Shown here: positions 23,537 to 36,570 of the stretch, piece after piece
Layout: each line of letters starts with the position of its first letter
How positions within the stretch are numbered: the stretch's first letter is position 1
NCBI GenBank assembly: GCA_006384855.1
Contig: VCJN01003010.1
Coordinates: 124,001-188,000, forward strand
Reading direction: 5' to 3'
Origin: Tetraselmis striata
Lineage: Eukaryota; Chlorophyta; Chlorodendrophyceae; Chlorodendrales; Chlorodendraceae
DNA length: 64,000 nucleotides
The notes under the pieces: generated by a model
Told to the model about the DNA's origin: nothing
Database searches by the model: none
Seen by the model: the letters and a program-made list of their open reading frames with translations, nothing else
Position numbers and translations under genes: made by a program

Positions 23537-25746
23537 TCCCTCAAACCCGCCATGTCCAACCCCAGTACCTCCCACACATCCCGCACGCACACCCACTGTT
23601 AACATACACGCTTTACGCAGACCACCGTACACGACACCCCCGCCACGGTAGGGGGGGACAATACCAAGCGGCATGGAAGGAGGAGGGGCGCGGGCGACAA
23701 GGAGGAAGGCCGGAAGCTACATCCGTAATCCCTAGGGTTCCCACAGCGGTTGGATAAAGCAGGTCCTAAAAGCAACTCGGCTTGGGCAGTGGAGAGCAGC
23801 AAGTCAGCATGTTATAAATCAATTTCGATTTCTATGAATCGTGCGTGCAACACATAGACGTCAGCATCGCCTTGGAAGGTAGAAGGCGCCAACCCCCCAA
23901 AAGCATGACATCACCCGCAAGTGGCATAAGAAGATATGGAAGGTGATGCATGACGTGCCAACCGACAAATTGATGTCGTTCGATGTGGAGCTCCGACAAG
24001 AGGGCCACGCGCCTCAGAGCTAAGCGCCTACGTGGGGTGGTGCGTTGCAAGGAGCCAAACTGCTAGAAACCGATATGCATCTCTCCGAGAAGGCACTTGC
24101 CAACATGGAGCTTCATACCCGGACTGTTGAAGACCCGGTCACACCAGAGGAGACGGCCAACTAATGGCGGTGGACTCCTCTGCCCCCCCTTATTGCATGC
24201 AACATGTCAAGCATACATCAATTGCATCTGACATGGCACCGATGCTGGCTGCCATGTCATGCATATGCCCAGAACTCTGACATCTTCATGTGCGGCATGC
24301 TAGCTACCCTTGGATGAGAATTATCATCGTCATCATGCTTCCTTTGTCTGCAATTACCGCATGACATGCATGTGCTACCCCGTGGAGCTTGAGTACTACA
24401 CGCACAAGACAGAAGAACCCCGCTTGGGAGTACTACATCCCGGCCCACCTTATGCGTTGTGTACGCATGCCGGTCATTAGGTGGGGCTTGTTGCCATCTC
24501 AGCACCCCTTTCTTGCCTCATTACATGGCCCATACTTTATCTTAATGTCTGCCCTGCTATGTTGCGCTCATTGATGACGCATTGCACTCATGGGCATGTG
24601 ATACAAATGGAGGCCTCATTTATGATGAGTTACAAACTGCCTACAACATAGTTTTGCTCCTATGCAAAACCTGTGAGCGTGCCGAGTACTAGGTGCTCGT
24701 GAGGAGTGCCAAGGCCAGCTGTGCTAAGAAGTTGTATGAGCTAGATACTTAGGCAGACACCATTGCGTAGCAGGGGTGAGCAAAGGGCAGAGTAGCCATG
24801 CATAGCAATAGCAAGAAGTAGCAGCGACATACTAATGCATGTCAGCGGCCGCATAGCACTACATGGAAAGGTGGATAGGGCCACCATATGGTTGGGTTGC
24901 CTTGATGCTTCACGTAACTTGTTGATGGTTCCAAAAAATGCCCCACCCCCTCTCCGTTTTATGCTTGCATATGGCAGGGAACACCCTCATCATGCACACA
25001 GCCATGCATTGAAAGAGTTCAGAAAAGTCACGCCAGTGGAAGTTTTTCTGTAGGTGAGGGGCATGTTCTACTAAGTACTGTCGGACCTACTGAAAGATAG
25101 TTGAGGGGGGGGTTTTAAAGCTAGGGGGTGGGACCTAAAACACAAAAATAAATCGGACACTGCCTCATTATCAACCAAGGCTTATCAATGGAAAAACTTT
25201 TGTCAAATCGGAAATCTGATATTTCCTGAATGTGGGTGCATGCCAGGCACCTTTCTTCGGCGAACACTCCTCGTTCCTCGGGGGACGATGGCCGTTTGCT
25301 GGATTATTGATATGTACGATGAGTAAGAAGTTATTTCAAGGCGGCAATAAAATGTGAGCGCAGTCGTCGATGCGAGAAAAGGCGAGAGCAGTCGTCAGTC
25401 CGCGAGAATATTACCGGTTGCGCTACAATAGCGCTCATTTTACGGTATCCCGCTAGGGATACAACCGGTCACAGATCCATACGAACCGTGCAAGCCGTTG
25501 TTGCGAACCAACGCAATCGGAATTGCGTGCGACGCCGCCAGCGATCGCCTACCTCCCCTCTACTACCCCCGCGACGAACCTCCTTGCTGGCATAGTCAGG
25601 GCCAAGTGACAGCTGGCATGCCGACTCACCACGCGACAAACTAAGCGGCACTGGCCGCACGATCAGCAGGGGAGGGGCAGCGGGACGAACGCGTGGCAGC
25701 AAAGGGGCAGCCGGCGGGCAGCCGGCGGGCAGTTCTGCGGCGCAAG
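23537..25746. other. intergenic; decayed coding-like traces
   Basis: 23900-24030 (+) has a coding-like stretch (KKIWKVMHDVPTDKLMSFDV) and 24280-24760 another, both broken by stops and not assigned to a family; they are probably transposon relics. A poly-G run lies near 25106-25113. About 25450-25746 is GC-rich and should hold the promoter of the J-domain gene. Confidence 0.35.
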
Positions 25747-28700
25747 ATGGCGATGCGATCAGCGGGAGGGTTCTGCCGTGCGGTGGCCCTGCTGCTGCTC
25801 TTTCTCGGCTGCTTGCAGGTGGGTGGCCACCCTGCTAGCTAGGCCTCGTGGGGTTCAGCCCATGGTGGCAGCTGTACACGAAGATCGAGTGGCAGTGTCA
25901 AGTGTGTGACGGGGCTGAGGGCATTCAGGCCTGCAGTCGCTGGGGCTGGGGCACTGAAGTCGGACTGTTCAGCACAAGCACCCGCGCACGCATAGGGAGG
26001 GGCGACATGCGGGTAGGGTAGGAGCATGGCTTGGGTGGGGACACTCGGGCCCTTCTGCCTGGAGTGCGTGGCGTCACCAAACTAATATGGCACAGTGGCC
26101 GCGTGTATGATGGGCTGCTGGTCGTATGAGAGTTAAATGGGGGCTAAAGACCGGATGCTTAGAGAAGCATACGCACGCGTACAGCCCCCACACACGGCCG
26201 TACTTATACATGCGGGAGCCTAGCTTGGCTTGCACAGCTGTCTGGAAGACTACACGTAGGCCAGATGTCGCGGTATGGTGCCTTAGCCCCCCCCCCCTTT
26301 TCGCCCCCCCCCCCCCCCCCCCCCCGCCCGCCGACAGGGCTGCCTTGCCAAGGACCTGTACTCTGTTCTGGGCGTGAGGCGGCAGTCATCGGACGACGAG
26401 ATCAAGAAGGCCTACCGCAAGCTTGCCATCAAGTACCACCCGGACAAGGTGGGCGCTGTGCCGCTCGCGCATCCCCCTGGACCACGACGCTGCCCTGCCA
26501 GTCAGCCTGCATGCCTTCCTGCCTGCATGTGGCAGTGACAACGCCCCTCACGCGGCCACCCGCTCCCGCGCAGAATCCGACTGATGAGGCAAAGAACAAG
26601 TTCCTTGAGGTTCAGGTGGGTCCTGAGCAGGGGAGACAGGTGTTTGGAAGGGGGGGGGGGGGGGGGGGGGAGAGGGGGGGGGGGGGGGGGGGGGGGGGGC
26701 TGATGCCAGTGCTGACGCTTGTATGGCGACCCGCGAAGTGATGCATCGCTCAGCGTCTGCCCGCTGGCTCCACTGAGCCCCCCCCCCAACCCCCCTTCCC
26801 GTCTGCCCGGGGCGCCGCCAGCGGGCGTACGAGACCCTGAGCGACCGCGATAAGCGGCGGCAGTACGACCTCACAGGGCGGGACGCGGACCAGCAGCAGC
26901 AGGGAAGCGGCCACCCGCACCAGCACCAGCACCGCGGTCACCCGCAGCAGCACTTCCACTTCAACTTTGGGGGCGGCTTCCAGGTACCACCCCCGCTGCC
27001 CCTACCTCCCCCCGTCTCTGCTATGCTAGGGGCAACAGAGCATCATGTGGCGGGCGGCTGCACGCAACTTTGCACCGACACAGTGAATACGGGCGCCGGC
27101 GCGTATGTTGATATCAGATACGGGTGCCGACACGGTAACAAGAACACTGAGAATAAGACCCTGCCAGGCGTGTCAGAGGTCAAATCTGGACAAAGCTATA
27201 GCGGATGTGTAACTGGCGTTCTTCTAGCTTTTGTGCCAGCTCCATTTGAGTCTTGCAATTCGGGATCTTATGGGTCCGTTCTGCACCTATACTACGAAAC
27301 TTTATCATCTGTGCTGTTCGTAGCTGCCTTACCATTTGAATTACGTATATGCCAGCGGCACTGCCGAAATAGATGAATAACCTGCGAATGAATCTGGAGT
27401 GTCAGACGTCTGTCAGGATATACCTGTAGTTGGGGACGAGCGCTTAGCTTGCTACTGTTGTCGCGGTCGTCTGCTGGCCCGCCCGCAGGAGAACATCCGC
27501 TCCGACACGATCCGCCTGAGCTCGATGGACTTCGCGCACCACGTGTTCGGCAGCGGGCTGCCCTGGCTGGTGCAGCTCTACGTGGACCGCGACCCGTACT
27601 GCGCGCGCTTCTCGCGGGACTGGGAGGCCGCGCACGCCTCGCTCCGCGGCTGGGCGCAGCTGGGCCGGCTGGAGATTTCGCGTGACCGGGGCATCGCGGC
27701 CCAGCTGGTCTCCTTCCAGGCGGGCTTCTCGCTGCCAATAATCTTCGGCTTCCCGCCGCACTGCGCTAGCCTGTCGTGTGCCATACGGTACCCCTCCTCC
27801 CTCCCCCCCCAATGATCACTCTTTCTGCCAAGTCGGTGCAGATGGAGCTCCTTTGTAGCGTACGGCGTCAACACAGCAATCGATTTATCTGTGTTCAAAG
27901 CTGATATAGATATAGATATAGATATAGATGTATATAACTATAAACATGAAAAAGGAATATTACTGTATAAAAAGATATATTGTTATATATGTGAGCGTAT
28001 TTGTATTTGAATGTGTATGTGAATGTTGATCAGGTAGGTCCATGTCACTGATCTTGCGCCGGTGTGCTGCGCACCGCCTCCGGCAGCTATCCGCACCATG
28101 TGTCAGCGCACTACAGCGAGGAGGAGCTGCACAAATGGGTGGGCGACAAGCTCATCGGGCTGCCGCGAGTGCGGAGCGTCACCTTCCGCGGCGTGCAGTC
28201 CTTCCTCAAGTCTGTGCCGCCCCACAAGGTGCGCCGGGGCAGGGAGTCAACCGTTCAGCTCCAATGGAACGGGAGTACAAACTTGGGGGTTAGTCCCACA
28301 TGCGGTCGCGTACAGCGACTCGGTAGAGAGCACATCGGCCGTAGATTGGTTGTTGGGGATGATACAGATGATACACTGATCCACAAAAAATACTCCTGGC
28401 CGCGATGTATAACGTGCAACAGCCACCACTCTCCGCTATTGCCAGCGCACATGTCACACCACGTGCAATGGCGGCAAGTAGCGACATGCTTGCAATGATG
28501 GCTCATCTTGTATGCATACACTCGATTACGAGTTGTAATGGCAATGCAGCGGATGGCGGCAGACAGTCCGCCATTGGCAGGGCAGTGGCCCCGGACGTCC
28601 CGCCAGCCCCCGCTGGCTGGCTCGCTAAAGGCGTCGGCCGTGCTTGACGCCGCGACCGCCGTGCGCTGCAGGTTGCAGTGCTGGCCTTCTCGCCGCGTGG

Positions 28701-29265
28701 GCGCCACGCGTCACTGCCTCTGCGCCGCTCTGCAAGCGACCAGAAGGCGGCGGTGGTGGTTGGCCGCGTCGCGCTTGGCGACGAGGACGCCTGGCAGCGA
28801 GAGTATGGCGTCTCTCGTTGGCCTTCCCTTGTGTTCTTCAAGGTGTGCGTCCTGGCTGGCCCATGGGGGCGGTAACACCGATCGCAAGGACCGAATAGGA
28901 GCGGATGTCCACTTCACTATGGCATATTAACTATACAGTGTGCCGTACCTTCACGAATAGCCTGAAAACCATACAGCTGTGAATCGTTGTGTCTGAAGGT
29001 GTGTGTTCTGAATGCACAGCACGGGGCTACTGACCTCAAGCAGCAATTCTTCACCCGTGCCTCACCAAATCTCACACGGCTCGGCCCATATTCCACCCCT
29101 AGCTCCTAAGGGGCCATGTGTGTTGGTTTAGAGGTTCTCTTTCACGTCGTGTGTGCTGTTACGTTTGCCTGCTGCCCGCGGCATCGGATGTGCAGTTTCA
29201 ACATATGCCATGCATGCTTTATATTTTGTTCGGGCGATTGCCACACCCCTGCCCGACCCTCTTTA

Positions 29266-29296
<31 letters not shown>

Positions 29297-32200
29297 TCTG
29301 CATATACAGATGGGTGATAAATGAAAAGTGTAGGATATCCCTCGCGACTAAATTATACAGTGTATGCATGTGCATGCATGATGTAGAAATGCTTTGTATG
29401 ACAGAAGATTTTCCATGATGAAGCCCTTGTGCGGGCTGACGCCGCAGCCTCCGCGCGGACGCCTGCCTGCTGATTGCGCGCTGAGAGATAAAGTGTGCAT
29501 GGCATGCAGGGCCCCGGCACCCGGCCCCTGGTGGTGGACTCTGCCTCGCAGCGCCTCGACGTCGCCACGCTGATTCGGCGCCACGCGCGCCAGACGTTGC
29601 CCGCACTCCGCCACAACACGGGCAAGGTGAGGGCCCCGCCGATAAGATCCCTCCCTCTTGCCCTCCTCTCGCAACTACGGGAGAATGCTCGAGAAGGGGG
29701 GCACCCGCAGGGGCTCCCACGGCACGGATCCCCATCAACATGTGCTGTTAAGCATAGGCTTTTGGTCTCATACTAGCAGATGCTTCCCTGGAGCCTGCCA
29801 CGCCAGGCCCACGTTAAGACAGGAGACAATGTTGCTGGGTTCAACGATGCGTAGATGGCCCGGATTTTAGCACCGCCCGGTGCGAGCCGCAACTGTGCAA
29901 GGGTGAGGGGAAACGTGCAGCTTGCGTGGACTGCTCTGGATTGGCAATGAAATGGAGTTGGGTGGCAGAACGTTTCGGTTTGGAAGCAGCTGCTTTGGGC
30001 GGCGCTACGCATGCGCTGCAAGCTTTGGCACTGCACCACCGTAGTATCGTCTTTAACCCACCGTGACCTGATATTTATACCATTCAACGCGCATGTTGAC
30101 TATCCATGTACACCTTCCCACACATTTATGCACCCGCCCACACACGGCAACGCAACGTGCCATAACACCACACCTGTACACTACTGGTCCTGTCCCATGC
30201 CCTCCCTGATCATCGCCCAATGACACGCGTGCGTGGGCCGCCGCCGCGCAGCCGCGTGTGCTCGGTCTCGTTACGCGGCCGACTGCGCTGCCCTGTACTC
30301 AGCAAAGGCGCGGTGTGCTGCCCGCTCCGCCCCGTGCAGGACATCGGGTGCATATTTGGGGCGAAGCAGGTCATCGGCGCCAGCGCCTTCTGCGCGGTGC
30401 TGCTGGGGCAGCATGGCGCTGTGATGCAGCAGACGCGGGCGCATCTGCTTCAGGTAATAATGCCGACACTTGCACCATTGAAAAGCGCGACCAAGGCCAT
30501 GCGTGTACTGCTGTTTGCTTGGTCGATTGAATATGCATGGACACACAAGATGGCATGGTATGATATGCCCCTGCTTGTTTTGTTTATACATGTAGAAGTC
30601 CCCTCGAGAACTAATACAAGCACTAAGGTTGGTACAGGAAATCACCTGCCATTTGCTGAGGCAACTGCGATTAGGTATGTGTAGGTCATTATAATTATTT
30701 CTTTTCGATTACTCTCAGTACCGGTGGTAACGTTACATCGAGTCTACCCACGATTCCGGTAGTCCCACAGGTCCCACAATAACCAGGAAACAGCTCAACA
30801 CGTCACGCTGGTGCGATTGGGCCAGAATGTGCGCTGTGTTGCGCATGATGATTCATTGGAGAGTGCTTTCCGCACATTGGGCATCCCGCCATTCCCAGCG
30901 CGCGTCACTGTCAACGACTGCGGAAGGCTCAACATTTGAGGAATTTGTGGAATGGTGTATCGAGACTTGATTACTGTATTTCCATACCATACCATACCAT
31001 ACCATACCACACTGGTGCTTGAGCGGTCAACAATCGCGTAACATAAAAGAGAAGAGATGTGGACAGGGTCTGGTGAGTGGTGTAAGACAGATTTACCGCC
31101 ATTCTGGGCGCGGCGGCGGCCGTGATGCAGGATGGTACACTTTTAGGACTGCCCCCACCGTGTCCCTTTTCCCGTGTGCTGAGAATGCAGCGCGCTCTGA
31201 TATGGGCGGGTGCGCAGGTGGCAGCGGTGTTGGACGACAAGGCCGCTCCGCTGGAGTACGCCTCCGCGGCGCAGGCATTCCTGGCCGGCAAGCTGCGCCT
31301 GGCATGGGCAGACGCGGCGGAGCAGCGCCCCTGGTGCCACTACCACCTCGGCACCTCCGCGCCTCCCTGCGCCGCGCCGCCCCTCAGCTGGTTGCAACCT
31401 CCTCGCCCAGTGCTGGTGGTGTTTGCGGCTGGTGGGGGCGCAGTCCACCGGTGAGCGCCCGCAACATATTGCTCTGAAAGGCCTACTCAATATGCCCCTG
31501 CCGTGCCAGGTTGCTGTTGTTTGTGGCAGACTGGCAGTATTTACGATTCCTACCGATGAACGGAGTACTGGTAGCTACCAGTACGTATACTACGGGTATC
31601 CGGACAAGGTCAGTTTCAGGTACACTGTAGGTACTAAATGAATTTTTCCCGCCCCGCCCGGCGGGACAGGACTGGCACGAGTGAAACCCTTGCAGCGGCG
31701 TAGCCCCTACTACGACGGCCGTTTAGGAACTGCTCGCACATATTATCATGACACTACTATGTACGATATATACACAGAAAAATGATGATTTTTCAATATA
31801 ATGTTATAAATGTGCATTTATTATAGCAGGTCGCTATAATTAGTTCAATATTTTATCCCCTGCTGATGATTTTATACATCCAGCTGGGAAATTCGTCCGC
31901 TGAGATGGTATCTGCGAGTACAAACCGACATTACTACGGGCACCTACCTACAACATCAGGATAGTCTGCTGAGCGAGGGCGGGGCCTTTTGTATATTATT
32001 TATTGGTACGGTAGTGGCGAGTTTGAGACCGTGTAAGGAAGGCCATGTACTCGACTAATAGTAAGGATTGTTATAAGATCTGCTGTGAAAGTAAAACAGC
32101 AGTACTGGTACGCAGTCATCAGGCGCATCAATTTAAACGAGAGTTGTCTGTAACAGCCCCAGTGAGCTACTGCAAGGTTACTTAATTGATTAGTTTCACC

Positions 32201-34941
32201 TTCTTTCACACCGGTAGCGACGATGAGTAGCGACTGTATACAATCATATTACTGTACGAGTGTGGCTACAGGGTACAAGGTAAGGATTACTGCTCGTGGC
32301 TTCATCATAGCAACGGGCATTGGCAATTTGGTAGTTGTGACTTACACAAATATTACGTGACTGGCGGCGGGAGAGGTTCCAGTACTCGTAGGGAGTGATC
32401 GTGCGCTCCTGGCACATGTAACTAGTATACGAGAGGTATACATAATCATATTTCCGGTATGATATGACAACTATCATGGCATGCTATTAATTTGTCTGCG
32501 ACCACTGCTGGCAAAAGCGAACCAAACAGTGGGTAACAAAGTCAGCAGCGCCCAGAAACAAGGACGGGCGCATGCCGCATTCATGAAAATGTAATCATGA
32601 AGTCAATATACCCCCCCCCCCCCCCCCCCCACCCCCCTGCCCGACCTGCCCCCCCGTCTGCCTTTACCCACCACCAATAGCAACAAATAAACATCGTGGT
32701 GTAACAGTGATTATGTTTTATGTTGCCCTCTGCGCTCTTGGCGCTTGGTAACCTGCCAGGCACCGGACCAGCCTCCCCGCAATCCGCATCTTCCTGCTGC
32801 ACCCGCCGTTCTCTGCGGTTTAGGTATTGTCTGCGATCTTGGAGGCACTACCTCGATGAGGCCGCATCCGGGTTGCTGACATTGCACTGCACGCAGGTGG
32901 GCGGTCTACGATCGAGACGTCGCCGAGGAGCTACAGGAGCACGGGCCTGCCCAGCTCGCGGTCTGGCTGGCGCAGCTCACCTCCACTCGGGGAGCCATGT
33001 TCCAGGCAGGCCGAGTACCCGATGCCCCCACCTCAAGTGTGCCCCATCTATGCGCCTCGCGCCCAAACTTGGTACAGCCGGCCTGAGAAGACGATGCTTT
33101 CCGCGATGTGCCGCAGTCGTCCCAGGAAGTACCTCCGCCGCTGCTGGATGCGGACAGCCCCGGCCCAATGGGCAGAGCGATGGAGGCGGGTTCCCAGTTC
33201 CTGTCGGGCCTATGGGAGGACGACCTGGACTGGAGCCTGCTCATCGGGCCCGAGGTCCAGAGCGTGCTGATGAACGCCTGGCCGGTGCTGCTGATGGCTG
33301 CCCTTGCGTTGGTAAACATGATGTGGGGCCTCTTTGAGTGAGCCCCCCCCCCCCCCCCCCCCCCCCTCCCCCTCTGCCCGCCGTCCCCTCCTGCGCCATC
33401 CTGCTCAATCCAAGCCGAATATCGCCTTCGCTGCTCACGCTGCGTGCTATGCAGTGATTCCCCGCCAGCGATTGCACCACAACCTGCCCATCAAAGCATC
33501 CTGTCATGCAGATGTCTTGGCACTATCTGGCCGGCGCGATCACTCTGTCTCTATTTCCCGCTTCTGGCAGGGGCCCGCCACCCAGGAACCAAACTGGGTC
33601 ATTCGGCGACGACGCGGATGTCGTCCCACCCAGCGATGACGATAGCGAGGCCGGCAGCGAGCCCGGGGAGGATGGTGCCTCTGGGGACAGCAGCGCACCT
33701 CAGGGCTCAAAGTACAGCAAAATGCTCAGGTGATGCACACTCGCAAATGCGCCGCGTGTCTCAACGTAACCCATGTATTGCCATCATTGTCTCAACTCTC
33801 TATTTTTACTGCCGGCCGGCCACTAAAGACAGTGAGACACCACACAATGACAGTGGCGAACAAATGTAAACGTGAGCAGTGCATATCCAAGCCACGCTCG
33901 TCATGTTTGCTGTCTATGTGAAATACGGGGCGGGTGTGCCAACGACCGTCCCAGACCTTGCCATCGTCGCGTAAATTATACGGATAATTGCGCTTTTTCT
34001 AAAGTATGAAAATCCGTGCGTGTAGAATGCTACGAGTACGAGTATTCTCGCTCGGCGTTGTATACTACGAATACTACGAGGAGGAATTTAAAATCCGGTA
34101 GTACGAGGAAACGTATCCGGAATATATAATCATGATATACGACTGCGTGTACTCGTACTGGAGGACTGGCCGACTTTCTATCTGAAGTTCTTGTTCATTT
34201 TCCCCGACGAGAAATCGCGTTTACTGCACGTTACCGAAAACTGCACGTTACCGAAATTAACTCTGGGACACGCTTGAGTATACCCGCCCGTACTCGAGTA
34301 ACAAATCCGTCCTGTGTTTACTGGGATTATCTTGCGCGTTGCCTGGCTGCATTTTGAGACTGGTATTGGATGCCCGGGCTCGTGCTGCTCCAGGATGGTT
34401 CCCAACTTGGGACGTCTGGAGGCACTGCCGCCCAAGCGCAGCGACCCGCCCTACCTGTTGCTTCTGCTGTGCCCGGCGGAGCCCCATGGTGACACGGCGG
34501 AGACGCAAGTCGCGCACGCCATTCGGCTCTACCAGGAGTTTCAGCGTGAGGGGAAGTTCAGGCAAGTGCCGCGCCAATCGGAACCCACCCACCCCCCTCT
34601 CATCTTGTCTACATCTCCTCGTCAGTTTCATTGGAATGGTGTTCTGCAGACTGACAGCTATCAATATGCATTGTGGCATGCCTACACACATCAGCATGTA
34701 CAAGCTGCAGGTGGCGGATCAGCCGGACTGGGAGGAGCTCTACGCGGGTGTCCTCCGCGCGGCCGCGGCTCTTCATGATGACCCCGGAGCGTGCACCCAC
34801 CCGCTGCTGTGTTGGACTCCCAACCGGCGGCGGTATCAGGTCATCTGGCCACGAGATCTTTCGCATGCCAAGATCAGGCTCGAAGACATACTGAGCGGTG
34901 GTGGGCATTGGGTGAAGACAAGCATGCCTCAGTTGTGGTAG
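25747..34941 (+). CDS. secretory-pathway J-domain/thioredoxin-fold membrane protein (DNAJC16-like)
   Basis: Fifteen exons join in phase: 25747-25818, 26338-26448, 26574-26615, 26822-26983, 27489-27787, 28087-28228, 28672-28842, 29510-29626, 30340-30453, 31218-31450, 32897-33036, 33088-33337, 33571-33729, 34394-34561, 34695-34941; about 808 aa. A signal peptide ([12 protein letters not shown]) is followed by a J domain ([24 protein letters not shown] with [19 protein letters not shown]), a Gln/His-rich linker, and a thioredoxin-like region ([20 protein letters not shown]) in which the CxxC position reads PYCARF, so redox activity is unlikely. A second thioredoxin-like stretch ([17 protein letters not shown]), a membrane helix ([20 protein letters not shown]), an acidic tail and [14 protein letters not shown] follow. 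J proteins of this kind recruit lumenal Hsp70. Intron 14 has an AG/GCAAGT GC-type donor. The 51-bp intron 33037-33087 and the 3' end (a donor-like CAG/GTCATC near 34840) are uncertain. Confidence 0.85.
26650..26699. repeat. poly-G tracts in intron 3 of the J-domain gene
   Basis: A run of about 20 G, then AGA, then about 27 G. They lie inside the 206-bp intron between exons 3 and 4. On the coding strand these are G rather than C, an exception to the usual C bias of intron tracts here. Confidence 0.9.
27903..27932. repeat. (ATAGAT)n microsatellite
   Basis: About five units of the hexamer GATATA/ATAGAT in intron 5 of the J-domain gene. Confidence 0.9.
30982..31010. repeat. (CATAC)n microsatellite
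   Basis: Five tandem CATAC units (CCATACCATACCATACCATA and onward) in intron 9 of the J-domain gene. Confidence 0.9.
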
Positions 34942-36354
34942 GACTAGCTGGGTGGCGGAGGCGTGGGGGTGATTCGGTTTGTCCTACCTAGAGGATGAGG
35001 CAGCTGCTTGTGAATGGCCGCACTCGTCATACACGCAAAACGACATTTGTTTGCTGAGACATGTGCATGTGAATTTATTTGTGTGAAATCTTGGTAACAA
35101 CTCTAGAGACGCAGAAGCATTTGTGGAATGACATAACAACCCATGCATAAAAGCCTAGGGCCCTAGATAGGGGGATGGCTCGACAACGTGGCTAGAAGAC
35201 TTCATCGCCACGCACAGCAAAACCCCAGCCCTCCCCCCATCTACTCCACTCTCGCGCTCTTTCTGTAAGAAAGGGGGGCTAGCCCGCGGCGCTGGTCAGC
35301 TGGTGCGCAGCAGGGATGCACGGGGTTGCTGAGGTATTGCAGGAGTGTAGTAGGTGCTTGTGCGGCAGTAAAAGTGTGTATTATGGAGACTTCAAAGCGT
35401 CGCCGGGCAAACTTTCTTAAATTCCGCTGCAACATCGTAATATATTCGTCTATAGATACCGACTGAACAAGGCCGGCACTTCATGCCTATTCGCGATTTT
35501 TTTATTGGTGCCGACACCCGTATGATTCGCATATTAGCGACGAGTGTGGGTGGGGCGGGGGTGGCTATACCGCTATTTCTTCCTCAAAGCCGACTACCCA
35601 AGAAAAGGCTACTTGAGTATTTTTATGTATGGCGTTGTATCCCGTGCAAACACAAACGGTCTGCGGATAAATGACGTGTTTGACCCCCGGCCAAGAGGGG
35701 AAAACTATAAAATGGAGACATAGATTAGAATATAGCACGAATATATAACGAATATTCCGGCGCGAAGGAGTAAAACAGTTTATTATTTTTCGGCCCCGCG
35801 GACCGTATTTAATTGTTTTGTACAGCATAATGCATTTGATATATATTTGCTTGCTGTGATGTGATGCATCAATGCAGAATAAACAGTTATTGCGATCCAA
35901 ATTACATTATTATTATGTCCAGGCTGTCAAGTCAACATAATTTAAACGCAAAATATCAGTAGATATCAACAATGGCATGCTGCTACATCGTGCATGGTCA
36001 ATAAGAGTGCATACAAATAACCCTCATAAATTTGGCGCTAGCTCGTGCTGCGGTGGTGTCGATCATTGTAGCTCGGATAGTAGCTAGTCAGCACTCGCGA
36101 TATGACGTTGAGCTGCGGATGCATGTTACAATTTCATTTTTTAATATTATCATGCATGCACGCTGATCGTCACATCATGTGGACTGATGTTGCTACCGCT
36201 AGTGATTGACGAGCTATGGAACTATACAGGTCGGGTACGAGGGTACCGCCTTAAGGCATATTCCTGTTTGAAAGTAAGGAACAGTGAGATTGCCAGAATG
36301 GCGGCTTGGCTCATTAACAAAGAGTTGTAGTGCCGAAATAAACAATGGCTAGAA
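34942..36354. other. intergenic
   Basis: No coding signal beyond the J-domain gene 3' end. It is AT-rich from about 35680 onward with no recognised repeat family. Confidence 0.5.
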
Positions 36355-36520
36355 CGGAGCAACATGCCCGAGCAACGAGTGAGTTGGTACATGATACCGC
36401 TGCGGCTGAGGGTGACGGAGAGGATTTCAATCGGGCACTTCCTCCTTGTTGACGCAAGGTGTCCACCATGTGGTGGTATTTTTGTGGATGAGAGTGTGTA
36501 CGGTGGTTTGATTGAGCACG
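36355..36520 (-). pseudogene. fragment of the same retroelement family as 22423-23536
   Basis: Read on the minus strand, this stretch matches the DNA around 23246-23370: ACCGTGCACGCTCTCATCCG there corresponds to ACCGTACACACTCTCATCCA here, and CCGATTGAAATCATTCCCGT to CCGATTGAAATCCTCTCCGT. Translation gives CPIEILSVTLSRSGIMYQL against CPIEIIPVTLIRSGTMHKL. Only the last ~50 codons of the element are present. It is an old, truncated insertion. Confidence 0.7.
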
Positions 36521-36570
36521 CTATAGCATGTGCGAGGAACTTCTCTTTGTGCACAACAACGAATGAAAAA

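Noticed and set aside
27292-27815. Overlapping open frames on both strands around exon 5 of the J-domain gene
   Set aside because: They are GC-rich shadows of the exon at 27489-27787.
32720-33337. 205-codon plus-strand frame overlapping the end of the J-domain gene
   Set aside because: It is in a different frame from the phase-consistent exons and has Arg/Ser-rich shadow composition. A short piece at 32759-32817 looked exon-like but could not be joined in phase.
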